A DNA stretch of 55,953 nt from Basidiobolus meristosporus CBS 931.73 (Eukaryota; Basidiobolomycota; Basidiobolomycetes; Basidiobolales; Basidiobolaceae), in the NCBI GenBank assembly GCA_002104905.1, contig MCFE01000584.1, forward strand, positions 1 through 55,953, given 5' to 3'. Below are positions 17,695-27,215 of the stretch, in pieces. A model generated the notes under the pieces. It did no database searches. It was not told the origin of the DNA and saw nothing but the letters and a program-made list of their open reading frames with translations. Position 1 is the first letter of the stretch. Each line of letters opens with the position of its first letter. The position numbers were made by a program, and so were the translations under genes.

Positions 17695-18176
17695 ATTGGC
17701 ACTTAGTTACACACTGGAATACAAAGAGTTGCTTTTGTTTTTACCAACAATCATCAACAGCCGAAGCTCAGTTGATAGCTATTCTATGTGGCCAATCATC
17801 AATAAAAACAATCCACAGCCAATTGAACCTATGTATCATCGATCTACGTATTTCATTAGCTATACCATCATCCATTTATTGCTATCCACGATTGCTCACC
17901 ACTATTTCATTTTAGTAGTTTGTTCAATATTGCTCGCAAATTGGAGGGTACAAAACCAAAATGATTCACACTACTGTTTAAAGGTTCATTGCCAGAATGT
18001 TCATGATGCTCATTCCACTCATACCAGGGGTCACGTCTCCGCTGTTTCTTCCGGATATCAGTTGTTATAATCTTAATTGCAGAAGAAATGTGTGTGTTTT
18101 ATAGCTTGCAGAAATAGCGATTATATGATGGGATTTATTTTGAATGCCAAACTAGTGTTTACATGATCTGATTTCA
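17695..18176. repeat. B' upstream flank and B downstream flank, unit 4
   Basis: Same block as 13793-14203. AATAAA on the minus strand at 18134-18139 serves the next B gene. No gene. Confidence 0.5.
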
Positions 18177-18611
18177 TCAAGAGCTGCCTCTGTATCCACG
18201 TCTACGGTAGCGTCGTTGACAACGTTTACACGATGGCTGATCGTCGTCGTCACTCGAGTCTTCAGTGTCATCCTCGTCGGGAGTATTTGATTGCACATAT
18301 GTCGGTGCAGATGGTTGGTACAATGTCTGATCTACTTGCTGCACTTGCTCAAATTGATTCTGGTTGGAAAGTGCCTGAGCGTTCTGTGCAGAATTAGTCT
18401 GAGCGTTGTCCAACAATGGATAGGTGTCTGGAGACTCTAGTTGATAGTATGTTGGTGTGTATGACATTAATGGCTCATTGTCGGCATTGTCTTTAAAATC
18501 CACCGGGATGCCCTGGTCTACTTGCTGGTTGTCATACGTTGCAATGGGCGATGCATAAGATGCACCGAATAGGAATACTAAGACGGATAGAATGTGGAAA
18601 GTGCGTTGCAT
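18177..18611 (-). CDS. Family B small secreted protein, copy 4 (144 aa)
   Basis: Starts at 18609-18611. Signal peptide MQRTFHILSVLVFLFGASYA. Copy-specific residues are VDFKDNADNE (FGGN in the others) and YVQSNTPDEDDTEDSSDDDD. The core has QFEQ in place of QYEQ, which makes it closer to the family C core (QFDQ). The tail CKRCQRRYRRRGYRGSS differs from copies 1 and 3. TATA-like box at 18650-18657. Confidence 0.82.
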   Translation of the reverse strand: MQRTFHILSVLVFLFGASYASPIATYDNQQVDQGIPVDFKDNADNEPLMSYTPTYYQLESPDTYPLLDNAQTNSAQNAQALSNQNQFEQVQQVDQTLYQPSAPTYVQSNTPDEDDTEDSSDDDDQPSCKRCQRRYRRRGYRGSS

Positions 18612-18649
18612 GTTGGCTCTTGATGACACACTGGAAGGCAAACAGTTGC

Positions 18650-18657
18650 ATTTATGT
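18650..18657 (-). promoter_or_regulatory. TATA-like box of family B copy 4
   Basis: ACATAAAT on the minus strand, 39 bp before the ATG. Confidence 0.5.
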
Positions 18658-18881
18658 ATGCTTTGCTAGATCCATCAACGATCATCAGCAACCAAACCCA
18701 GTTTACTAAATTATGAAGCAAAGGTGAGTAAAGTTAATCAGCATTTCACTTTCATTGCACTGATCAGTGAGTAAGAGTTGATTAACACCGTAATCCAGGC
18801 GACCAATCACTTCAGCACATCAAGAAAAATAAATAAACATTTCTCTTCAATTCTGGGCGTGCTATACCACTTTGATATGAC

Positions 18882-19267
18882 AGGACGAGGGTGATCACTA
18901 TATGGATGAGAATGAGGGCGAAGATGAAGGCGAAGGTGAGGACTCGATGGATGGCACTACAACTCAGCCAGAGTCATCCTACAACATGCCAAACTTCAAT
19001 ATAGCCGACATGCAACCAAGGCAGGCTTTGTTGGACAGAGTGAACGCTCAGTCATCCAGTGATGCTGATGCTCTGTCCAACTCTAATCAGTTTGACCAAG
19101 CGCAGGTTATCGACCAAACCCTCTATCAGCCTAAGCAGCAACAGCCCCGGATCATTATCACTCAGCCAGCCACCCGTAGCTATGGTGGAGGCCAGAAGAA
19201 GTACAAGAGGTCGGCACATAAGTACTTCAAGATCAGATATTTCAGTGGGAATCGATACATTGATTAA
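18882..19267 (+). pseudogene. 5'-truncated family C gene (unit 5)
   Basis: At about 18880 the B upstream flank is joined directly to family C codons (QDEGDHYMDENEG). From the internal ATG at 18902 a clean 121-aa frame runs through the acidic run, the shared core and the full basic tail (FSGNRYID) to the normal stop and 3' signal. The promoter, signal peptide and about 60 residues are missing. The rest has no inactivating change, so the truncation may be recent, or the frame may be used as a cytosolic protein; the former seems likelier. Confidence 0.7.
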
Positions 19268-19931
19268 ATAAATATATCATTAGGCCACCTAATATTAATA
19301 TGAAACATCATCAGCCGTAATCCGTGAAATACCACACTACAGCTGAAATATCAAAAGCATATGTGTATATATTAGGGTATACATTGGTGTATTTATCAGT
19401 GTATTTATCGTGCTGTAACCATATAATCTACGCGATATCAATGCGATTGAGCCGATGATGGTAGAGCGAATGCTGCTTTTCAATCTGATAAAGTGTGAGT
19501 TCATCAAAGTTAATGAACTATTGCTACCATCACTGTTGTAACCATGTGATAATGGTTCCCATGTTATATGTTCCCGAGTGAATTTAGCAATGAACACCAG
19601 CAGAGCGATAAAATACGAAATCCTAACTATTGCTCACTACCATTACCAGCACATAACTAATATGCATTCTTATTGAAATTTTGAAAATTGGTGCTTGTTC
19701 GGCTCTTTCCCTTACCTCAATCTCTGCCGATACTCGCCGTTGTTCCACCCATCCCTTTGGTCATGTCTCTTTTGTGGCTTTTTCCTGGTGTTTATTGTCA
19801 GAAACTGGTTCGCGGAAGAATTGCGTGCATTTGATAGCTTACATCAATAGGGAAACTAGAGTGATGTCGATTTTACAATACATTTTCTTATTTATTATAC
19901 TGGGATCACAATGGTATTAAACCTATTCTTA
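19268..19931. repeat. C-to-A spacer joined to a B' downstream flank; A gene deleted (unit 5)
   Basis: The normal C-to-A spacer runs to the equivalent of the A promoter (TTATATGTTCCCGAGTGAATTTAGCAATGAAC near 19563-19594; the TATA box is altered to TTATATG). It then switches at about 19594 to the B' downstream flank (ACTATTGCTCACTACCATTACCAGCACATAAC). The A gene and the D segment are missing. No other gene is visible. Confidence 0.65.
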
Positions 19932-20289
19932 TCAATAGCTGTCTCTGTATCTACCACTACGGTGTACACGATGGCTGATCGTCGTCGTCACTTGAGTCTT
20001 GGATCTCATCCTCGCCTGGGGTAAATGATTGCACATATGTTGACGTAGATGGTTGGAAAGTGCCTTAGCATTTAGTGCGGGATCAGTTTGAACATTGTCC
20101 AACAAGGGATAGGTGACTGGGGACTCCAGCTGGTAGTCAGTCGGTGCATATGGCATCGATGGTTCAGTCCCCATAGTCCACCGGGACACCTAGGTCTACT
20201 TGTTGGCTACCATATGTAGCAATGGGCGATGCACAGGATACACCGAATAGGAATACCAAGGTGGATAAGATGCGGAAATTACGTTGCAT
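19932..20289 (-). pseudogene. B' relic, unit 5
   Basis: Best view of the B' 3' half: on the minus strand the YQLESPVTYPLLDN part, an NAKALSN-like piece, an acidic stretch and an end GRYRDSY. The DQTLYQP block is again missing and the frame is broken near the signal-peptide side (an ATG near 20287 is followed by a recognisable FRILSTLVFLFG-like string). The tail matches that of the hybrid B gene at 10302. Confidence 0.65.
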
Positions 20290-20898
20290 GTTACACACTG
20301 TAATGTAAACAGTTGCTTTATGTTTGATGGACAAGATTTATCAACGATCATCAGCAATTGAAGCTCAGTTGAGTGAAGCTAATCCTATGTTGATAGTTAT
20401 TCTATGTGGCCAATCATCAAAGGACAAAAATTAGGATAAAAACAATGCACAGCCAATTGAACCTATGTGCCATCGATCTACATTGCTTATATCATCATCC
20501 ATCTGTTGCTCACCACAACTACTCACCACTATTCCATTTTAGTAATTTAACCATTTATGGAAACCAAAATGATTCACACTATCATGTGAGGAGTCGTTAC
20601 CAGAATGCTGGTACCTATTGAATGTTCATTATTGTTCTCTATCATGATGCTCTGAACATATATGGCTGACAGAAGGGTGCTGCGTATTCCTATCTATACT
20701 TGATTGTTTCTGTTGATCCTCATTCCACTCATCCCTGTGGTCACGTCTCCGCTATTTCTTCCTGATGTCAGTTGGTATAATCTTGCTTGCAGAAGAAATG
20801 TGCGTTTGATAGCTTGCAGAAATAGCAATTATTTGATAGGATTATTATGAATGCCAAACTAGTGTTTACACGATCCGATTTCATCAAAAGCCGCCTCT
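20290..20898. repeat. B' upstream flank and B downstream flank, unit 5
   Basis: Same block as 13793-14203 and 17695-18176, slightly longer. No gene seen. The expected AATAAA of the next B gene reads AATAAT here (rc of ATTATT near 20842). Confidence 0.5.
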
Positions 20899-21288
20899 CT
20901 ATCCACGTCTACGTTTACACGATGGCTGATTGTCGTCGTCACTCGAGTCTTGAGTGTCATCTTCATCGGGAGTAAATGGTGGCGCATATGTCGACGCAGA
21001 TGGTTGGTACAATGTCTGATCTACTTGCTGCACTTGCTCATATTGATTCTGGTTGGAAAGTGCCTCAGCATTCTGTGCAGAATTAGTCTGAGCGTTGTCC
21101 AACAATGGATAGGCGTCTGGGGACTCTAGTTGATAGTATGTTGATGTATATGGCATTAATGGTTCACTGTCGAAGTCCACTGGGATGCCCTGGTCTACTT
21201 GCTGGTTGTCATACGTTGCAATGGGCGTTGCATAAGATGCACCGAATAGGAATACAAAGGCGGATAGAATGCGGAAAGTGCGTTGCAT
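20899..21288 (-). CDS. Family B small secreted protein, copy 5, shortened (129 aa)
   Basis: Starts at the ATG 21286-21288 with signal peptide MQRTFRILSAFVFLFGASYA followed by TPIATYDNQQ. Two in-frame losses shorten it: the GGNADN segment after VDF is gone, and the basic tail is cut to CKRRRG (the C-x2-C is lost). The core ALSNQNQYEQVQQVDQTLYQ and the acidic run are intact. It also lacks the usual AATAAA. It may be a gene on the way to decay, or a variant without the C-terminal basic peptide. Confidence 0.7.
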   Translation of the reverse strand: MQRTFRILSAFVFLFGASYATPIATYDNQQVDQGIPVDFDSEPLMPYTSTYYQLESPDAYPLLDNAQTNSAQNAEALSNQNQYEQVQQVDQTLYQPSASTYAPPFTPDEDDTQDSSDDDNQPSCKRRRG

Positions 21289-21326
21289 GTTGGCTCTTGA
21301 TGACACACTGGAAGGCAAACAGTTGC

Positions 21327-21334
21327 TTTTATGT
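21327..21334 (-). promoter_or_regulatory. TATA-like box of family B copy 5
   Basis: ACATAAAA on the minus strand, 39 bp before the ATG. Confidence 0.5.
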
Positions 21335-21763
21335 ATGGTTTGCTAGATTCATCAGCGATCATCAGCAACCAAACCCAGTTTACTAAATTATGAAGCAAAG
21401 GTGAGTAAAGTTAATCAGCGTTTCACTTTCATTGCAATGATCAGTGAATAGGGGTTGATTAACACCGTAATCCAGGCGACCAATCACTTCAGTACATGAA
21501 GAAAAGTAAATAAAGATTTCTCTTCAATTCCACTTTGGAATGGCATTTGCGGTTGTGAAGAGATAAACCACAATGATTCATACTATGGCTTGAGGTGAGC
21601 ACACAGGAATGGCGTCGTTCTTACGTAGTTCTTAATTCCATTGCCGTAGAATGCTAAGCTACTCTCGTGATAAAGAAGCCTGTAGTTACTTTGTGGGATT
21701 ACGGATGAATTAATATCTTTACTGCCATCATTCGATAGTATACTGAGCTATATTTAGGGTTCT
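21335..21763. repeat. Conserved spacer: B upstream region and A' flank, unit 5/6
   Basis: Last copy of the block seen at 6939-7632; it is shortened between 21540 and 21640. No gene. Confidence 0.5.
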
Positions 21764-22109
21764 GTCTTTGACCAAGTACCAACGTTGCGTCAAGTGTTCA
21801 CCACCGTGACCAGAAAGCATGGCTATCTGAACACTATTAGCACCATTAGTGACAAAAGTCTCAGTGTTAACTTCAAGCAGACCCAACCTCGAAGTAGAAG
21901 GTTCAGCCAGTGCATCTGAGTACGCCAAACTGAAGGGGGCTGAACACTCTGATTACCCCATTATTATGATTCAGCCCGCACAAGAGGAGATCTACTCCAC
22001 ACCGGAAGTTGAAGGGAGCCCTTATCCTATGTGGCGATGATTGTGCTAATCAGGACTCGAAGTATACTTATCCTGTAGTGACACTGAATGTACCGACGAC
22101 TGCACTTAA
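21764..22109 (+). pseudogene. A' relic, unit 6 (right edge of the array)
   Basis: Follows family A from the VPLLRQVFTTVTRKH region through NLEVEGSASASEYAK (near 21882-21935), the IMIQPAQEE part and the C-terminal repeats. The signal peptide is absent and the repeats are frameshifted near 22020. The final codons read DTECTDDCT before TAA (22107-22109), giving the full third C-x3-C unit that all intact A genes lack because of their TGA. Confidence 0.65.
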
Positions 22110-22189
22110 TTACCCATATTATTTGCTGTTTTCTGTGAAAAGAGCAGTGATTCACTACAGCATTTTCTTTGAAAGGAGCACAACAACAT

Positions 22190-23203
22190 TTATTCATTAG
22201 CTGATGGCATTGTCCAATATTTGCTTTTAAATGAATCAAATAGGAGTTCGGCACTAAATAGATCATACATGCTTTCCTTGGTTGGATCGGCGAACATGTT
22301 GCGGAAATTAGGATTTCCAATAAAAAATGAATATACCGATCGAAGTCCCTTCGCTTTCAGATTGGCTAGACGGTTTGCCGTAAACACCTGCTCGTAGTTG
22401 AGGATCTCAGGCCCCAAAAAGTTTGTCAGCATGAATAAAGGGCCAGCTCGATCCAAAATCCTCTTAAAGCGATGATAGTTAAACTCAGGGCTCTGTTCTC
22501 TCATCTTACGTCTCAGTGCTCGCAATATATGTTTGTTCACAGCAATGGGGTTAGTCAAATGGCGTGTACTGTTGCTTCTAAGCTGTTGTCTTGCAAACAT
22601 ACTGAAGTACTCATATAACGAATAGTATTTATGCTTTGGTCCCGGCAGCAGCAAGTCCAGGTTGCTGATTGCCTCTTGCAAGTTGACCATTTCTTGTAAC
22701 ATTTCTTCAGCGTTGTTTACTGTGTAGAGCGGACTTGGATTCTCTTGAGCAGTGAGTGACTCAGAAGACATCACACTCGTTGTAGCCTCAACAGCAGCCT
22801 TACATATATCTTCAATAAAGGTCAAGACATTGTTTTCACTGGTGCCAGGATTTTGGGATATATCCTCGCCGCCCACCAGTCGGCTGACAACCGCATCATC
22901 AGCTGGTTGGTCTCCTTGCGCATCATTATTGTGCTCTGGATCCATTGCAGAGTGTGGTGGTGCGTCTGGCAAAGCCCCTTCCGTGGGTAGCAAGTCACCT
23001 ATCTGTATCCCCCCGACAGCCACATCTTCCTCTTGATATTCTCACCCGTGCCACGAAGCATTTAAAATGCCATTCTGAAGATGTAATTGGCAAATTCCCA
23101 GCTGCTGGAGTGTGCTACACACTAAAGCAAGTATTTTGAATCCTTCTTCACGGCTAGAAACCTCTCCCATCAACAGTAGGGCTTTCAGGTAAGTGCTGCT
23201 CAT
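22190..23203 (-). pseudogene. Unrecognised gene with one in-frame TGA (about 337 codons)
   Basis: A frame of 277 codons (22190-23023, no stop) continues upstream in the same frame to a TGA at 23042-23044 and beyond it to an ATG at 23201-23203 (MSSTYLKALLLMGEVSSREE). A TATA-like ATATATAC at 23241-23250 lies about 40 bp before that ATG, the same spacing as in the array genes, so I infer one gene cut by a nonsense codon or a short intron. If translated only after the TGA, the first ATG is at 22945 (251 aa). The protein is Asp/Glu-rich early, then basic and helical (RALRRKMREQ, LTNFLGPEILNYEQVF), with no secretion signal. The stop TAA lies within AATAAA (22189-22194, minus strand). No family is recognised; CpG content is gene-like. 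Confidence 0.55.
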
Positions 23204-25009
23204 TGTATTAACGGTTGTATATCACACCAGGCAAGTACATGTATATATCTTGCCGCACTCCCACTGCACTCACAATGGCCCATTCCTTTTTTGGACAGAC
23301 AACAAATATCGCTTATGGCTACTATACAATGTGAAATACAGCACCGACGGTTAATCAAACAACGTGATCTATATTATCCTGGTTTCAGTCAGGATTTCAT
23401 ATGTGCAATTAAGGTGCCGGTATAATGGGCCAGTTTCTACAAAATAACAGCCAATAGTTGATCAATTTGATTAAGCAAATTTTTATGTGAGCCATTCTCA
23501 TTCTCTTAGTTCACAACTACATATAACAAACTACAACACAACTTAATTATAGTGAGATAATCCTGCACCAAGCAAGCTCATTAGTATACAGAAAGATGGG
23601 TTTCCTAATGTTTTGTTGCATCAATATCATTGTAATCCTTAGTTACTAATGAGTTAGCAGCAAGATGTAAAAACTATTGACCAAGTAATGCACAGCTCTT
23701 TCTCTTTATGTGATGCAACTATTGCATGGGTGAGTGGCCTGGCTAATAAGCACTTGCCCATTAGTGTTAATACTGCATATGAAGGAGCAAATACTCAATA
23801 GTGTTTACATTGCTACACTACTGAGAAGACATCATTCACATTATTACATATGCATTTTACTTTTTTTGCATATGACACTCAGGATAGATGCTGTGCTTGC
23901 AATTGGGAGATTTGCAGGCAATGTTGACAGTGCTATTAGGACTAAAGATTTATGGCTGCTATTCTTCAGCACTGTGGCCCTTGGATTACAATGTATCCAC
24001 CTCTTATCAAACCTGTGGTATATTTCTTCAGGCTATTAGCATTTGATGTTCTTAATGTTTGCACTAGCACCTACAAGAATTGACTTGATAAGCTTACTAG
24101 AGATGGATGGAGGCTGAAGTATTTGGTAGCGAGGTACAATCCATTTATACTCTTATACTGAATCAGCATCAAATTATGCCATCTTTCTGTATCATATATA
24201 TGGCCTGAATGAGAAGATATATTCATAGACTGCACCAAGTAAAAGATATTAGCAAAAAGTGAGAAGAGCCAACAGCCACCAACCTGTTACTAACTATATT
24301 GCAGCAGGCCAGGCTGCTCAGCAGTACTAATCATCGGGATGGGGTGTGGGTTGGAGCCAACACAATCATCCAGCAGCCTACCCAGTTCAGAACTGTTGTG
24401 GTACTGAGATATCTGATGTCCACAATAGGCTTGCAACTAAGCTACCCAACAACATTTCACATTATCCAACAAACCTGTTATGATGAAAAGCTTATATAGT
24501 GCTTGAAAATTCTGGTCAAGACTCAACTCACTAACCCTAGTCCAGTTCATTATGCAGATCTCATCTATGATAGTGCTGTATATTGTGTCCTTGCTACAGC
24601 TTTTGATTAGGAAGACTTTTTTCTTGTCACATTTACACCCTGTATAGGCCAAGTAGAAGCTCAAGTTGGGGTACTGCCTTTCTCAGATGCTATTACCAAC
24701 ACAACATTTCAATCTTTGCTACTTGACTATACCTACTGGGAACATTGGCCTTTGGCACCTTCTAATCTTGATGCTCTTGCACTAGACACCAATGCTACCT
24801 TGCCATGATCCCACAATGAGGTCAAAACTATGCTAACAGTTTAGAAAGCTTTGCCCTCTGTACAATGTTAAGGTGGGGTTGTAACATTGTTGTGCTGTCT
24901 GCACTGACCAATACAGCAGTAAGGATGCCAGTAATTTGACAGCTGTTCAGCATATTTTATCAGCTTTAAGCAGCACAAAGTCTGACATTGTTTTAGCAGC
25001 CAGTGTACA
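23204..25009. other. Transition from the gene island to CpG-poor DNA; no gene seen
   Basis: The first 200 bases (to about 23400) still contain CpG and hold the presumed promoter of the minus-strand gene. From about 23450 CpG becomes rare and only short chance frames are open. I see no repeat family member until the transposon remnant at 25010. Confidence 0.4.
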
Positions 25010-25318
25010 GACCTCAGTCATGCTTAGCATGCAAGCATAGCAGCCAGCTGCTGGTCATATATATTGCTACTGTACCAATTAGCCAAATGCTACTTTATTA
25101 TTCCACCTCCCCTTGTGCTATTTGTATATTTCACTGCTTAATTAAGCCTTTTACTAGCTCAGCAACTATTACCATTGGTATTCCACATCTGGTTTCAACA
25201 AGAGAAAGCCATGGCCACTGATAACTAACCTTTAAATACATGCCTACCAGCTGTAACTGGCATACTCCCCTCACCTCTTTATAGCATTTCAGTATATAAT
25301 CTGCAAAGTTACCATATG

Positions 25319-25323
25319 CCTTG
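25319..25323. repeat. Target site duplication, left (CCTTG)
   Basis: CCTTG just before the 5' LTR; repeated at 30955-30959 just after the 3' LTR. The uninterrupted homologous site near 41837 contains CCCTTG once. Confidence 0.85.
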
Positions 25324-25869
25324 TGTCATGATCACATGACAACACTGGTTTCTGATTATCTAGCCAAATCAAGTCTGTGAAGATATCCCAGTTCCTTCTA
25401 GAAAGTTTTACTATATTATAGTAACTTCTTGAAAGCTCCAAGTCAACATTACACAATGGGACATTCTATGGAAGCTTCCCATAAGAATTTATGTAGTCCC
25501 ATGCCATATATGGTAACTACATGTCACATGCCCTAGCAACATGATTAGCTGACCCCTGACATATCTCCATGAGATATTCCAGTCTGTTCTGTAGTATATT
25601 CTATCTTGGCACACTTGCTGTGCCTCACCCCAGAACCCCATCAGTATTAGACAATATCTCATGGCATCCATATTGCCAAAAAGTATATATAGTCCTATAC
25701 CCCCTTATGTATTCCTCAGTCTGATAAACACAGGTCTTGCATAAACAGCCTTGTCTTGGAAATCCACCTTGCCTAGGAAACATGTCTTGCCTTGTTGATC
25801 CACACCTAAGTCCTTTCCTAGTCCTGCCTTACCTAGCTCTACTCTCCTGCCTTGTGTCTATTCATAACA
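25324..25869 (+). repeat. 5' LTR of the chromovirus
   Basis: 546 bp, TGTCATGATC...TTCATAACA. Aligns along its whole length with 30422-30954; it contains about 13 bp (near 25535) absent from the 3' LTR. It includes TATATATAG (near 25684), a plausible promoter core, and AATTTATG- and CTTGCCTAG-type repeats. Confidence 0.9.
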
Positions 25870-26304
25870 GTTTTATCACACTGCTCCTGACTTACCTGTG
25901 GATCTCTGCCTTCTACCCAAAGTTCTTGAGAAGAACTTGTAAGGAATACCTACTGTAGGTATCACCCTGGATCTTTCCCTGGTCTTGTCCTCTAAAGGCA
26001 AAGATACTTTATCCTTGTAAGATTATTGGCAAAAGCTGCATTCACTTTATTACCCTGCTGGGGTAGTTTACAGTTGTTACATTATTGGAAGCTTTAGTAC
26101 AATACTCTATCAAAGGATGTTAAGGCCAGTACCTTCTGAAGTGACACTAACTTATTCAAAGTTGGGGATTGTGGCTCAATAATTGTATTCTTGACAAACT
26201 AGTGGCTTTATAACCCACAAATTAGCTAGCAATATCCAGTATTCCTGAACAGGTCCAAGAGACTTCTCCAACTCCTGCTACCATGACATATCCAGTCCAG
26301 AGTA

Positions 26305-27138
26305 TAACTTTGCAAGTCTCATGGCTGCCTTTGCCCAGCTGCCATAAGACAATGCAGACCTCCGAACTCTGTTGCTCAGCTCCAGAGCCAAAATTCTCAA
26401 CAGTCTATCCAGGCTCCCTCCTACCTTGATCCCAAGATCACTTCAACTACTAAGTTTGGTAGCTCCCAGAATGAATTCCAAGGTTTCATCAAAATTGTGA
26501 AGCACCACTTGTCACTACAACCCAAATGGTTCCCAACAGATCAAGCAAAAGTTGGTTATATCTCTAACCTGCTGACTGGAACTGCCCAGTAATGGTTCTC
26601 CCCTTTGGTAGAAACCAACTCCCCTCTACTCAGCAACTACCATGCCTTTGTCACAGAAATGAAGCTAACAATTGGCAACACTGACCAAGCCAGAACTTCT
26701 GCCAACAAGATCAAGAGCCTGAAGCAAGGAAACAGACCTGCATCTGTGTATGCTTCTGAATTCCAGCTACTAGCCAGTGATTTGAGCCTTTGGGGTGACA
26801 CTGCCCTAATTAGATCATTTCAAGATGGGCTCAGTGCTGAACTCAGTGACCTACTTCTCACTCTCCCTGACCCAACTACCTTGGGTGAAGCTATTCATCA
26901 AGCAATCCAATGTGACAATTGTCTTTTCCAGAAGAAACAGAAATTCTGGCATACTCACTGGCCAACCACCTTCCTAGTAATCCAGTCACCCAACACTAAG
27001 CCTGATGATCCTATGCAAATTGACAGTGCTAAATATAAGAAACTCACAAAAGAAGAAAGATCTAGATGTCAACAGGCAAACCTTTGCCATTACTGTGGCC
27101 AGCCAGGCCACTTTGCCAAGTCTTGTCCTAACAGGTAG
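26305..27138 (+). pseudogene. gag: gag of the chromovirus (nonsense mutated)
   Basis: The frame is open from 26305 to 26589 and from 26593 to 27138, separated by one TAA (26590-26592) between Gln and Trp codons of the conserved capsid region. Recognisable are the region before the stop (SYLDPKITSTTKFG, QGFIKIVKHHL), the segment after it (WFSPLVETNSPLL, ASVYASEFQLLASDL, LPDPTTLGEAI) and a C-terminal CCHC zinc knuckle, CHYCGQPGHFAKSC (27087-27128). In the living element this would be the structural nucleocapsid protein. No clear initiation ATG was identified upstream. Confidence 0.8.
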
Positions 27139-27215
27139 TCCAGCTTCAAGCTCCTGTAATCATCCCGTGAACAATCTTCACCTGGATTATTGGGAAACTC
27201 CAATGTCCAGTTACA

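Noticed and set aside
22752-23036. Plus-strand open frame opposite the gene at 22190-23203
   Set aside because: Shadow frame; the minus-strand reading has a longer frame, a matching promoter and a 3' signal.
25870-25890. tRNA primer binding site after the 5' LTR
   Set aside because: The sequence GTTTTATCACACTGC does not resemble a tRNA 3' end that I can name; it may be mutated or the element may prime differently.
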